Shown: piece by piece, positions 43,604 through 54,200 of the stretch
Layout of the letters: each line of letters begins with the position of its first letter
How positions within the stretch are numbered: position 1 is the first letter of the stretch
DNA from: Teratosphaeria epicoccoides
Taxonomy: Eukaryota > Ascomycota > Dothideomycetes > Mycosphaerellales > Teratosphaeriaceae
Length of the DNA stretch: 64,000 nucleotides
Direction: 5' to 3'
Assembly (NCBI GenBank): GCA_021401465.1
Contig: JADDMT010000052.1
Location: forward strand, 1 to 64,000
The notes under the pieces: generated by a model
Seen by the model: the letters and a program-made list of their open reading frames with translations, nothing else
Told to the model about the DNA's origin: nothing
Database searches by the model: none
Position numbers and translations under genes: made by a program

Positions 43604-44174
43604 ATTGCGTCGTTGAGCAGGTACACGTGTTCTGTCTCGGTATCGCTTTGCGGTGATGAATAGGGACACTTGAGAATTGCGTCTCCAAGGATCAAACAGT
43701 GTGGTCAGCGAGATTTGGAAACTGCTTTGAGGGCTCAAGACTGCATAACATCGCCTCTCTGCAATCGAAGTGATCATCAGGACCTTTCGTATACTTCTGG
43801 TATTCAGCTGGGTAGCAGTAATGAGCTGGCGTGATAGTGGGGCACCTCGTGGTGGGGCAGCTGCGGCCAAGTCGCGGCCAAGTCCTGCCGCGGTCATACT
43901 ATGATGGTTCATATTGTTGTTGAAGAGGCAGCAGTGGAGAGCGCTTGAGAGCATGCCATTTTGGTCCAGCTTGGCTACGATGAAAGGGACGTCTCGAGGT
44001 CAGATACAGGCTGTAGGTTGGTCAACAAATGGAGCACCATGCCAACGAGAACAATCAGAACCGTTGACATGCGGCTCTAGTCCCCAAGTCTAGGTCGCGC
44101 AGAACAGCAGCACCGACGGCAAGGACTACACCTTCGGGCAACATATGTCCTTGCATAGGACGGCCGCGGTGCGT
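43604..44174. promoter_or_regulatory. Divergent region, CinA-type / PrpF-type
   Basis: This 571-bp region separates two bacterial-type genes read in opposite directions. The first 350 bp next to the CinA gene are an open minus-strand extension of that gene. No clear promoter element is seen. Confidence 0.4.
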
Positions 44175-45307
44175 ATGGCAACGCGCAGCTTTCGGGCCAC
44201 CTTCATGCGAGGCGGGACCTCGAACGGCCTGATAATACACCGCAAAGACCTCCCTCGTAACGAGCAAGACTGGCAGCCTGTACTCTCCAGACCCAGATGG
44301 CCGCCAGCTTGATGGGAAGGGCTCTGGGGTGAGTTCAACATCGAAGATCTGCGTAATCTCCATATCTGAGCGTGATGATGCGGATGTAGATTTCACATTT
44401 GTGCAGGTCGGGATCAGAGATGGGTCGCTCGACCTGGCAGGTAATTGCGGGAATATGTCCAGTGCTGTTGGCCCATTCGCTCTGGACGAGGGCTTAGTAC
44501 CGCACGTCGCGCCAGCCGCCGACGGAGAGGTCACAGTCCGCAGCTTTAACACGAATACGTCCAAGATCATACACTCCAGGTTCAAAGCCACTCAAGGGAG
44601 CTATGACCCAGTCGGCGAGTACAGCATTGATGGAGTTCCGGTGCGTGTATTGATCCTGGGTGCCATTTGTGACATACAGAAGGGTTCTGACAATCTATTC
44701 AGGGCCAGCAATCCTGTATTCCACTCTTTCCTCGATCCTGCTGGTGCGAAGACCGGAAGGGGCTCTGCCGACTGGCAATGCAGTGGACAGCCTTGATCTG
44801 CCCGATGGCAGCAGAATCAACGCCAGCTTGATCGACATTGCCAACCCCGGAGTAGTCGTCCTTTCGGCGGACGTTGGTGTCCCAGCTGACATTGCGCCAG
44901 ACTTTCTAGGCGCAGATTTAGCAATCATGCAAAGACTTGAGGCGATTCGACAAGCAGGCGCAAGTAAGATGGGTCTCGATCCGGCAACGCAAACAGTACA
45001 CAAAGTCGTCCTGATCTCCGCACCGGCTGCCGATGTTCGAGGTGTCCATACCAGATGCAGAGCGCTGTCAATGCAGCAGGCTCACAAAGCAGTGCCGCTA
45101 ACATTGGCGTTGACCCTGGGGGCGGCCTGTAGGCTCAGAGGGACGTTGCCACAGCAGACCGCAGTTGGTGCAGCAGGAACGCGGTCCATCGTGATCGAGC
45201 ATGCGGGCGGAAAGATTGAGGTTGGCAGCGTCATCAATGAGGGCAAAATTGAGAGTGTCCTGTTGCATCGGACGGCAAGCGTTATGATGAAAGGAAAAGT
45301 CGTCTAG
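44175..45307 (+). pseudogene. PrpF-family isomerase, frameshifted
   Basis: PrpF/DUF453 proteins have a diaminopimelate-epimerase fold; bacterial PrpF isomerises 2-methylaconitate in the methylcitrate route of propionate use. The frame starts MATRSFRATFMRGGTSNGLI with the family's MRGGTSKG motif. At about 44270 a short deletion with a frame change is needed to reach SPDPDGRQLDGKGSGVSSTS, then IRDGSLDLAGNCGNMSSAVG in the 44329 frame. A second break near 44757, a run of four G where three would keep the frame, is needed to continue into LPTGNAVDSLDLPDG, the Cys/His-type RCRALSMQQAHKAVPL and the final KVV at 45307. Outside the breaks it is well kept, so inactivation may be recent, or the breaks may be assembly errors. 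Confidence 0.75.
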
Positions 45308-47173
45308 TCTCTGCCACAATGAGCGTACTCCGGTCAAGTCAACATTTGGTCAAGCCGTTTGCGACTCTGAACGTAATCCCGTGAGTGCTGCATCAAAGGA
45401 TGACACAACCTTCGAACGTATAGGTAGAACGGGCAATCTCAATCCAAGTGATGTGTCGACACGTGTCAATATTCAGTTTCAACATTCCGGTGACAAAATT
45501 CGACCTGTGTGGGTTGAACTCGACTGACTGCCAAGAGAACTGGCGTGTTCCAGCGAACAGTAGTACCATCATAGATTTTCTTTAAGAGATATATTTCGGG
45601 TACAATCCATATTGTTGTTGACGGCTGGTAATAAGGCGGTGTCTAGTTAATCTTGAGGTTTCGGGAAGCGGGTGCTCAGACTTTCATTGTGTGGAAATAC
45701 GGTTTGACCAGTCGGCACGCGAAGGCGTTGAGCGGTAGAGTAACGATACAAGATTGGCCATTGGGTAACAGCTTTCCCTACCTCCTGACTGCAAAATCTG
45801 GTCAATCCGCCGCGTCAGCCTGTCCACGGGAGAGCGCTGTTGGTCTTCTGTTTCTCGGGCTGCCGTAAGTGATCTCGTCGACGGTCCATTTTGACCGATA
45901 CCCTTTGCCGGGGAGTAACGGCTGGGACGTTGTGGCCACCCGGGTGGGAAATCAGTGTTCGCTGCAACTTGCAGTCTCTCGTCATGATTGTCTCAAGCTC
46001 CGCGGCCCACTGAGTAGTGAGGGCACGCGACGGCCAAATATGCTTTTCGCATGCAGAGAGCGGCTAGCGGGGCGAAAAGGTTGTCAAGTCTTGCCGCTGG
46101 CTGATTTCCTGGGCTGCAGTGCCTTGGCAACTTCGAAGCCATATCTCGAAGCCGGTGACGCCAGGTAGGCTTGGCGCTCTTATCGCTCTCATCGCTCACC
46201 GCATGCATACATGTCTTGACGCGCGGAGTATTTCATGGAGTCACGGTTCTGGGGAGAGATCAAGCATATACAAACAATGCAAGTCGCCAAGCCGCGGCGC
46301 AGATGACAACGCGTACCTTGCATAGCCGCACGGTGGTGTCGGGAGCGCTGACGCAGGTCGGCTGCAATCTCGGTAAGCTTCCATCGAGCCTTGGACCCAG
46401 CCGGCCTTTTGTCGTGGCCCCGGGGTGGGTTGTGGAGGAGGGAGGGACTGCTCGATGGTTCATCAAACAGGCCGCGCGACTGCTCTTGACGGGGAGAAGG
46501 CGGCGAGAAAGGTCGGTCGACGGGAGTAGCCCCGACAGATAGATGTGGGTGCGAATGGAAAACGATTCGATGGGATTGATGGCCCCATAGTGGCTATGAT
46601 TTCGCTCAGAGCCAATCAGGATTCAGATGCAACAACCCAGCCCGGATCATACCTCCTACCTCCACCGACATGCCGTGTTTGCGTGGTGGCACGTGGTCGC
46701 AGCGCAATAGTCGATGGAAATATTGATTGACAAAGAGTGATTGATTACTTCCCGCGTTTCGGCTCAAACGAGGTTTTCAGGAACAATGAAACACCACCGT
46801 CCCGACTTTTCGTGTCAGCATCGCCTTCACCGAGATCCGTCAAGCAAGTCCAGGTGCAAAACAGCGACCACGACTCCTGTCACCCAGGAATAGGAAAGAT
46901 CCAACAAGGCTAACGTGCAGGCGACGGCGGTCAGCCTCAACGGCTTTCTCAGGGGTCCGTGTCTGCAATTGGCTACTGCTGAGGAAGCCACCCGACGCCG
47001 AAACAGTGCTTTAAAGCATCCAACTTCGCCCTCGTGCACCTTTGCTCCCTTTCCCTCCCTCCACAGTGTCAACACATTCGCTCCAGCTGATAAACGCCCA
47101 CCACAGTCACTCTTTCGACACCATCACCCCAGACAACACCTCTTGCCACCAACCACCACTTAACACCGTCGAA
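45308..47173. other. Gene-free region, 1.9 kb
   Basis: No frame is supported. The last 130 bp form the promoter and leader of the cell-surface protein gene and include a pyrimidine-rich stretch (47040-47066, CTCCCTTTCCCTCCCTCC), a common fungal core-promoter feature just before transcription starts. Confidence 0.5.
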
Positions 47174-47867
47174 ATGAAGTACGCTGTCGCTGCCGCTGCC
47201 CTCGTTGGCGCTGCTGCCGCCCACGGAGACGGCTGGAACAGCTGGAGCAGTTGGAGCGGCGCAGGCAGTTGGAGTAGCGCGAGCAGCATGACCGGCACGA
47301 ATGCCACCGCTACCGCCAGTGATGTCTACGTGACTGAAGTCGTCACTGCTTACACGACCTACTGCCCGTACGCCACCAAGCTCACCATGGGCGGCTCAAC
47401 CTACACCGTCAGCGAGGCCACCACCTTGACCATCTCCAGCTGCCCAGGTGGCTGCACTGTTACCAAGCCGGCCAGCTCGTAAGTCATGAACATTCCTCTT
47501 GTCATCTATGCTTCAGCGGCACTGACCCGATAATCACAGTTCCGCCGCGACCGCTGCCGCTGTCACCACAGGCCAGAGCTCCAGCTCCGCTGCTGTGGCT
47601 CCGTCTAGCGCCGCTGCCGTTTCCTCCGCCCCATATGCCGCCGTTTCCTCCGCCCCATATGCCGCCGTTTCCTCTGCTCCATACGCCGCTGCCGGTAACG
47701 GTACCTCTGCAATCGCAACTGGAACCGGCGCTGCAACCATGACAACCTCCAGCGGCTCAAGCAAGTCATCCTCGACTTCTGCTCCGGTCTACACTGGCGC
47801 TGCCTCCAAGGCTCAGGCCGTCGGCGCTGGTGTCCTCGCCCTCGTCGGTCTCGTTGCCGCTCTCTAA
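47174..47867 (+). CDS. GPI-type Ser/Ala-rich cell-surface protein
   Basis: Exons 47174-47478 and 47540-47867 around a 61-nt intron (GTAAGT donor, CACTGAC branch, TCACAG acceptor) give 210 aa. A signal peptide MKYAVAAAALVGAAAAHG is followed by a Trp/Ser-rich segment (WNSWSSWSGAGSWSS), a small Thr-rich domain with four Cys (TYCPY, SSCPGGC) and a Ser/Ala/Thr-rich stalk. It ends in a hydrophobic GPI-signal-like tail (VGAGVLALVGLVAAL) after small residues. The YVTEVVTAYTTYCP core is typical of fungal secreted wall proteins. The stalk has three AVSSAPYA repeats. It is likely anchored in plasma membrane or wall; function unknown. Confidence 0.85.
47618..47689 (+). repeat. Three 24-bp coding repeats
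   Basis: Three tandem 24-bp units (GCCGTTTCCTCCGCCCCATA and four more bases) encode AVSSAPYA. The first two copies are identical and the third has silent changes. Such repeats in wall-protein stalks expand and contract between isolates. Confidence 0.9.
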
Positions 47868-48543
47868 GTTGTTCATCTTGGACTCCCTCTTGAGCTGGCA
47901 ATGTGTGCATGATGTTAGCGATGGACAAACTACAAAACGGCGTTTCGGTCCGACGGCTAGTCAGGTCACCACGGCACAGACAGCATCTTGGTTTCAGACG
48001 CACACTGCCACTGCCATTCTTGTGTAATTTTGGAATTTTGTAAGCTGTAATGACCGACGGCAGCGATAGACCATTGTTTTGCGCGGGAGTTTTCTCCGTC
48101 TTCTGACAAGACTTGATCGGCGCCACGACGGTGTGGCATTGTTAGATACCCAAGTAGATATGTCACGGACAAGGCATCGCGCCGCTGGAAGACGAGTTTT
48201 GGCCCAAAGCATTACTTGCAGCTCTCGCCCTCTCTTTGCTACATGTTAATCACATCCAACGCGAATCAATGGAGTGAAGTCGCGAGCCAAGGTACCAAGA
48301 CGCCAACTCCCGTGGAATGTCCAGAACCTAGCACAGTGTAGGACATGGGATACTGCGCAACGTGCCTCGCGACCTGCAGGGATCATCAGCAGCCACAGCC
48401 GCTGGTCTAGTCATGAGAAAGAGGGAGGGCAAAAGGTACCAGGTTACGTTCCTGCCTCGCAGGTTGGCATTGAACAGCGAGACTAACGGTCCACTGCCAC
48501 GCGCCACTCCGAATCTAGGATTGCACCCGACACGACCCAATCT
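47868..48543. other. Intergenic region, no gene seen
   Basis: This lies between the stop codons of two convergent genes (GPI-type protein and the coiled-coil protein). No supported frame or repeat was found. Confidence 0.5.
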
Positions 48544-50256
48544 TCATTGTGCAGACTCCATAAGCTCACAGATAGCATGGAAAACCGCCCTCGCCCTCAC
48601 GTCCTGCTGCAGGTCCTCATTGCGCCCCGGCATCCCTCCATTCCTGTTCCCCAACCGATCTGAATGCCACTTCATCCTCTCCTTCTTCAAGATATGGAGG
48701 AGTTGCTTGACCTGCTCGGCAGTGGCGCGCGACTTGTCGAAGCCCATTTCGACTTTGCCACTCGCGCCTGCTTCGGTATACTTTGGCACCAGCCCCACAA
48801 GATTCAAGAAGAATGCTTGCACGTTCGCCTTGATCACGGTCTCGTCTGACCAGGTCGAAGGGTGCGCCTTGACTTGAGGCGCCCACAGTGTGTCGCGACC
48901 GAGAAGGGCGATGGCGTGCAGGCCGCGAGCGGGATACGGGACATCAGGGTCCGTGTTGGACAATGCCGCCCAACGCTCTGAATACATCTTGAACAGGCGC
49001 CTGCACTCGTCAGGCGTGAGCACGGTCGGTGGTGGCCTCTGCGTTGGTCTCGGCGGCGGAGGCTGTGCATGCAGGGAATTCGCAGGGCGTTGTCGACCGG
49101 CGCCACTCGACGGTGCGGTCCTGGTCTGCTTCCTGTGGCTGCTGGTGGGAGCGCCTTGGGGCATGGCAAAGAATTCCGCGAAGGAATCACGCATTCCCAC
49201 TCCGCCAAATGTAGCAAAGTGCTGAGCGAACATACGCTCTGCCAGTGGGTCCATGTCACCAAAGCCAAAATCTCCGAACAGTGCATGGCTTGGTCTCTGG
49301 CGCGCGAAAGCGGCATACCCAGCGTTCGGCATAGCGTTCGGCATAGGCATACCGTCTCCCACGACTGCCTCTATTGGCTGATGCCTAGACCTGCTTGAGC
49401 GATTCTGACTGTGAGCTCGGTGTTGAAAACTATTCCTTGTTGCATCAACTGTCGCTGCCTCTAGATTATGCGCAGCGTTCGCAAGTGCCATTTCGTTGGA
49501 TTTCAGCTCATCGAGCAGTGCCTGCAGATGACCGGAATGTACTCGCTGTTGCCTGGACGCTCGCTCTAGCTGCTTTTTACATTTTCGCACCTCGGCAGCA
49601 TGATACTGCACTGCATCTTCCAGCGCCGCCAGCAGACTCGCATTCGATTCGTCCGAGTTGGATCTGCTTAGCCGAGACGGTCTCCCTTGTCGATCATCCT
49701 CGACATACTGAAAGGCATCATCATCAACGATGCCACGTCGGCTCTCTTGATAGACAGGTTCTTGCGACTCAGACGGATAAGACCTGTCCTGCCGATCTCG
49801 AGTCCTTGGTCGCCTCGGCGGTGATTGTTTGGCCGGCGTTTGTCTTCTTGGTCTCGAGCCTTTCTCTGCAATCCTGTCTACAATGCGCCCAAACATAGAT
49901 TTTGGTCTACTGGCTCGATGGCTGCCAACGTGAATGATCTCGTCATCTTCCTCCGAAGCCTCTTCAGCCTCTGCGCGCCGCCCGCGGCTGGACCGTAGCT
50001 GGTTGCCATTGTGATGCACCGATGCTAGATCGCCTAGAAGACCGAGCGCATTCCCAAGTAAGCCGGTACCCATAGTCTGCCGCCGAGACACGCCTGGCGA
50101 CCCGAAATCATCAAACAAATTGTTGGCGCCTCCGCTGACAGCATGGAACGAGAAGCCCGGGCTTGCATAGTGAGTGGTGTCCACGGTGTAGTGGACGCCA
50201 TTGTTGGTCCACGAGCGGGTACTGCGCCTGGGGTGAGGCTCATACGTGGCTGCCAT
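48544..50256 (-). CDS. Coiled-coil protein with degenerate J-like motif
   Basis: A single 570-aa exon from ATG 50256 (MAATYEPHPRRSTRSW). The N-terminal third is disordered and basic with acidic patches (EEASEEDDE). A coiled coil runs at about 210-275 (LLAALEDAVQYHAAEVRKCKK onward). A Pro-rich linker (QPPPPRPTQRPPPTVLTP) leads to a C-terminal globular region, RRLFKMYSERWAALSN, then AFFLNLVGLVPKYTE and LHILKKERMKWHSDRLGNR, followed by a final helix. The KERMKWHSDRLG segment resembles the WHPD-(R/K) turn of J-like domains, but Pro is replaced by Ser, so canonical Hsp70 stimulation is unlikely. I do not recognise a named family; similar fungal proteins are annotated as hypothetical. Confidence 0.75.
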   Translation of the reverse strand: MAATYEPHPRRSTRSWTNNGVHYTVDTTHYASPGFSFHAVSGGANNLFDDFGSPGVSRRQTMGTGLLGNALGLLGDLASVHHNGNQLRSSRGRRAEAEEASEEDDEIIHVGSHRASRPKSMFGRIVDRIAEKGSRPRRQTPAKQSPPRRPRTRDRQDRSYPSESQEPVYQESRRGIVDDDAFQYVEDDRQGRPSRLSRSNSDESNASLLAALEDAVQYHAAEVRKCKKQLERASRQQRVHSGHLQALLDELKSNEMALANAAHNLEAATVDATRNSFQHRAHSQNRSSRSRHQPIEAVVGDGMPMPNAMPNAGYAAFARQRPSHALFGDFGFGDMDPLAERMFAQHFATFGGVGMRDSFAEFFAMPQGAPTSSHRKQTRTAPSSGAGRQRPANSLHAQPPPPRPTQRPPPTVLTPDECRRLFKMYSERWAALSNTDPDVPYPARGLHAIALLGRDTLWAPQVKAHPSTWSDETVIKANVQAFFLNLVGLVPKYTEAGASGKVEMGFDKSRATAEQVKQLLHILKKERMKWHSDRLGNRNGGMPGRNEDLQQDVRARAVFHAICELMESAQ

Positions 50257-51256
50257 CAAGTCCGATCGAAGTTTAGGTCACCAGCCTGACTCGGTCATCC
50301 AGAGGCGGTAAAGCTGTACGTCGTGGGCTATAGCTGAGGCAGGTCGTGTGTCATGTGAGACTGGCGTGAGATATCTGACCGCTCATGGAAAGTAGGCGCG
50401 TGGCAGATCTGTCAGCTAATTCGTCGCCCTCCGTGTGATACGATGTATCTAGTGGGAAATAACTTTCTCAGTCGTTCTCATGCAGTCCGGAGCAGAGGTC
50501 CAGGACTATCAAGCTGCGCCAGCTTGCTGCACAGAATCAAGCTCGCAGCGACTTGTTTGCCTTGCCCCACTTTAAGTAACCTGCCGCGCTGGAGTTGATC
50601 CCGGAGCTGCATGTATCTATCAATGATGGTGCAAAAATAGAGCCGATCGCCCAGCTTATGTCGGATGAGCGGTACACTTCAAACGTGATCAGGCCGCAAG
50701 GGAGAGGGGCGGATATCACAGAGGAACCGCTACTGCTCTTTGACTTGGAACTTGATCATCCGAAAATAGTGGAAGGCAAGATCCCTGCAGGCCGACGGGA
50801 TATACCTTGCGTAACAGCGTGGGAGTCACGGGGGACTCATTCGATGCCCAACACGAAAGGACGGAAGTGCTGTCATCGAAGATTCACTTGACATCTCTGG
50901 TAAGGAACCTCAGCCGACTCTCACAAAGAAACCGAGCCTTTCATGAAGCAACGGCCAGCAGTTCATCGCAGCTTCTCCAGGCAGCTGGCTATCCAAGATT
51001 CGCCCTTCAAGATGTCCATCAATCAAGACGCCCTGCCAATAAAATGCTCAACTCCGACCTTCCTAGATCGTGACAATGCCGTAACAGTCGTTGATGTCGC
51101 CCCCCTGCCAATACCGGGCGCCATAGTAATACATGCAACCATATCAACCAAGCATATCCGCCGAAACGCCATGCGCTAGAAGATAACAATTCCCAATCCA
51201 AGGCCAACCTTGCGCTTGGATTTCGCGTACTGTGCGGAACAAACTCATCAACCCCA
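50257..51256. other. Intergenic region, 1 kb
   Basis: This is the upstream region of the coiled-coil gene and the 3' flank of adenylate cyclase, both on the minus strand. Short open stretches on the plus strand have no support. Confidence 0.5.
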
Positions 51257-54200
51257 TCACGAAGATGCCATATGAAAGTCTGTCTGTGCTTTCAGCTGCT
51301 TCAGCTCCGACAGGGAAGCCGCCAGCTCGGAGAAGATATCTGTCATCGGACACGCCTGGCCGAGCATGCCGTTGCTGAATGGCCGAAGCATGTTGCGGAG
51401 CGTGAGAGTATTGACGCACGTCTGTTGCATCTGTCAGCTAAAATTTTAAAATTTGCTCCAGAGTCGCCACTCACCTCGATCCTGGAAATCTGGTGCTCGG
51501 CGAAATTCATCAGGAATCGATCCGTCACATCGTTGCCGCGCTGCTTCGTCCTCTCCAACAGCGCCGTCTCAGGCGGCTTCAGCGAGCTCTGTCCAGCGTT
51601 CTCAAGAGCGCTGCACAGCATCTCCAGCTTGAGACTAACATCCCAGAGGCTCCACACGTCCTCTTGGTCAATTCCAGTGTCCTGCCTGTTCTTCTCCCTC
51701 TGGACAGAGGAGTCCATGCTCTTATTGCCTGCCTGGCCAGCAGCCTCGGCTTTCTGCTGCTGCACGACCAGGCGAGAAGCCAGTGAGTGAGGGTACATGA
51801 GGTAGATGTACTCCGGATTTTCAAGACCTTTGAGTGTTCGTTGACCAAGATCTTTGACCTCAAAGCCCTGACTGCTCAGTGAGCGCAGTTCGCGGCGGAT
51901 GGACTGTGATAGCATATCATTACTGAGAGTATCTTCTGAACCCGTCGATCCGCTACGGTCACTCTCGATGTGTGTCTCGAGCATTCGTTGGATCTCCTGA
52001 ATGAAGTCGGTCGACACGCATATCTGGCCTCCATCAGCAACGCTCTCAATACGAGCGGCTCTGTTGACCATAGGTCCAAAGTAGTCCATGCGCTTCGTCA
52101 CCGGATCGATTTCGCACACTGGTCTGCCCCAATGGATGCCCATGCGCACGCTCAAGCCTCGGAATATGACGTTCCCATCGACATCCAATACCTCCTCGCC
52201 GTGGACGCTATTGAGGATCTCTCGTGGCCACGCAACATCCAGAAGCATACTCTGGATCGTGAAGCACCAGAGCAGAGCACTTGTCACGGTTGGGAAGGCG
52301 ACCATAAATGCATCACCTTCAGTCTTGACTTCGTAACCGCCAATAATGCGCAGCTGCCGACGCATTAGCTCGTTGTGCTGCTTGATGGCACTCTGCATCG
52401 CGATCGGGTATGTTTCCCATAAGATGGTCGAATTCTTGATATCCGTGAAGACCAGCGTAACATCACCGACCGGCGGCTCGACCTCTTGATCCAGTCGCGC
52501 AAGCTTGGAGTCGCCCACGGCTTCTCGACCACGCTTGCCTTTCCGTGTCACCGTGGTAAAGTAGTCGTCAGGCGATCCAGTAGGACCCATGCTCATAGAA
52601 TGTGTCCTGAACCTCGCCTTTTCTCTCCTCTTCAGGTCGGAGACACCGATAATCATGACCATCATCTTGCCCGTGGCACCAAACGCGATAGCCAAGTCTC
52701 TCAGCTTCTGCGCAGCGCGCATCAGATCTCCGCGCTCCTGCCTGGCGACATCGACCATAAAGTCTGCGCTCAAATAGTCCCACACTTCTTTTGACGCAAG
52801 CACGACCATCTCATCACCCTCTTTGATGTCGACCTTCGCAATATGCGGTGCTGCAATCATGCACGGCGTGAGCTGAACATATCCAAAAGCGCGAGAGATA
52901 TCAAGAGCATCGTTCATCTTGCCTTGTCGAGACACGAAGCCACCGGCCTGTCGAATTCGTGCACGTTCGCTCATTTCGGCAGGATCATGTTTGCGCGTCA
53001 GTATCCTGTGGCTGCCTTCAGAATGTACGAGCATTGCCTGTGCATCTCCAACGTTGGACATGTAGAGCTCCATGCCATGCAGATACATGACAGTCGCAAC
53101 ACTGCCAGAGTGGAGGTCGTCTTCCTCAAGCACAGGACCAGAAACACTGCCCCTATGCACAAGTGCTGCGCTGGGCGACTCACGTGCATCGATGGCCTGT
53201 ATTGCGGCGCTCGCGAGATCCTTGTTCAGACCAAGGTATGTTCTTCGCAAAGCGTCCACTGGTGTCTCGTCTTGTCGCAAGGCCTCCAACTCCGTAATGA
53301 AGGCGTGCTTGAACTTCTCGTGTAAGTATTTCGCGACTCGACTTCCGCCGGAGCTCAAGCTCTGTCCATCGAACAATCCAATCAACGTCTCGTCTTCATG
53401 TCCTCTGAAGCGAGGCACGAGCATATCGAGAGTCGATAGGTGCTCATTACGACCAAGAGTGTCAGCCATACCATATGGCATGGTCGTACCGATCACACTG
53501 CCTGCCGTTCGTACTCTTCGGTCTGGCGCCTGGTCTGGCACACTTGGGATGGTAAGCGTTACATCCATCAAGCCCAGAATTCTCAAATTCTGTAAATTCG
53601 AGAAGTCTGTCAGGTCCTTGTGTCCGTCGCGCCCGCTAAGAGCCTGAGCGCTTGGCTTGATTTCTAGTCTCTTATTGCCAGACAAGTTGAGGTATCGCAG
53701 TTGATGATTCCAGTTCCAGTTCCAGTCGTAAGGCCAATTCGACACATTGTATTTCAGATTGTTGCTCCCAACGTCCAAAATCGCTAGTTTCTGCACCTTA
53801 CCTAACTCGGCAGGAAGAGTTTGGAATTTGTTGTTGTTGATGTGAAGCACCTTCAGGCTCGAGCCGTCTTCCAAATCTTCCGAGGGCAAGCTCGTCAGGT
53901 CGTTTCCAGAGAGATACAGCTCTGTAAGTTGATGCCATCTTCGGATCGTCCTTGGTGGGATGTCATACAGCTGATTGTAGCTCAAATTCAAGATCCGCAG
54001 CTCCGGGAGAAGGACAAGCTCATTGAACACATCGTCTTCCAGACGGTTGTCTGCCAGGAACAGATGCCTTAGGCTCGTGGCGAAGGTCGCAGCAAGTCTA
54101 CTGCTCATCGTCGAGTCTTTACGACTGCCCGGTGTTATCGTGCCAGTCGTGCTCGCCGTACTCGACCTGCCAACGAGACTAGGCTTGTTACTCACCACCG

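Noticed and set aside
45653..46542. Small plus-strand frames in the 1.9-kb gap
   Set aside because: Short, overlapping, no motif, and no consistent splice between them.
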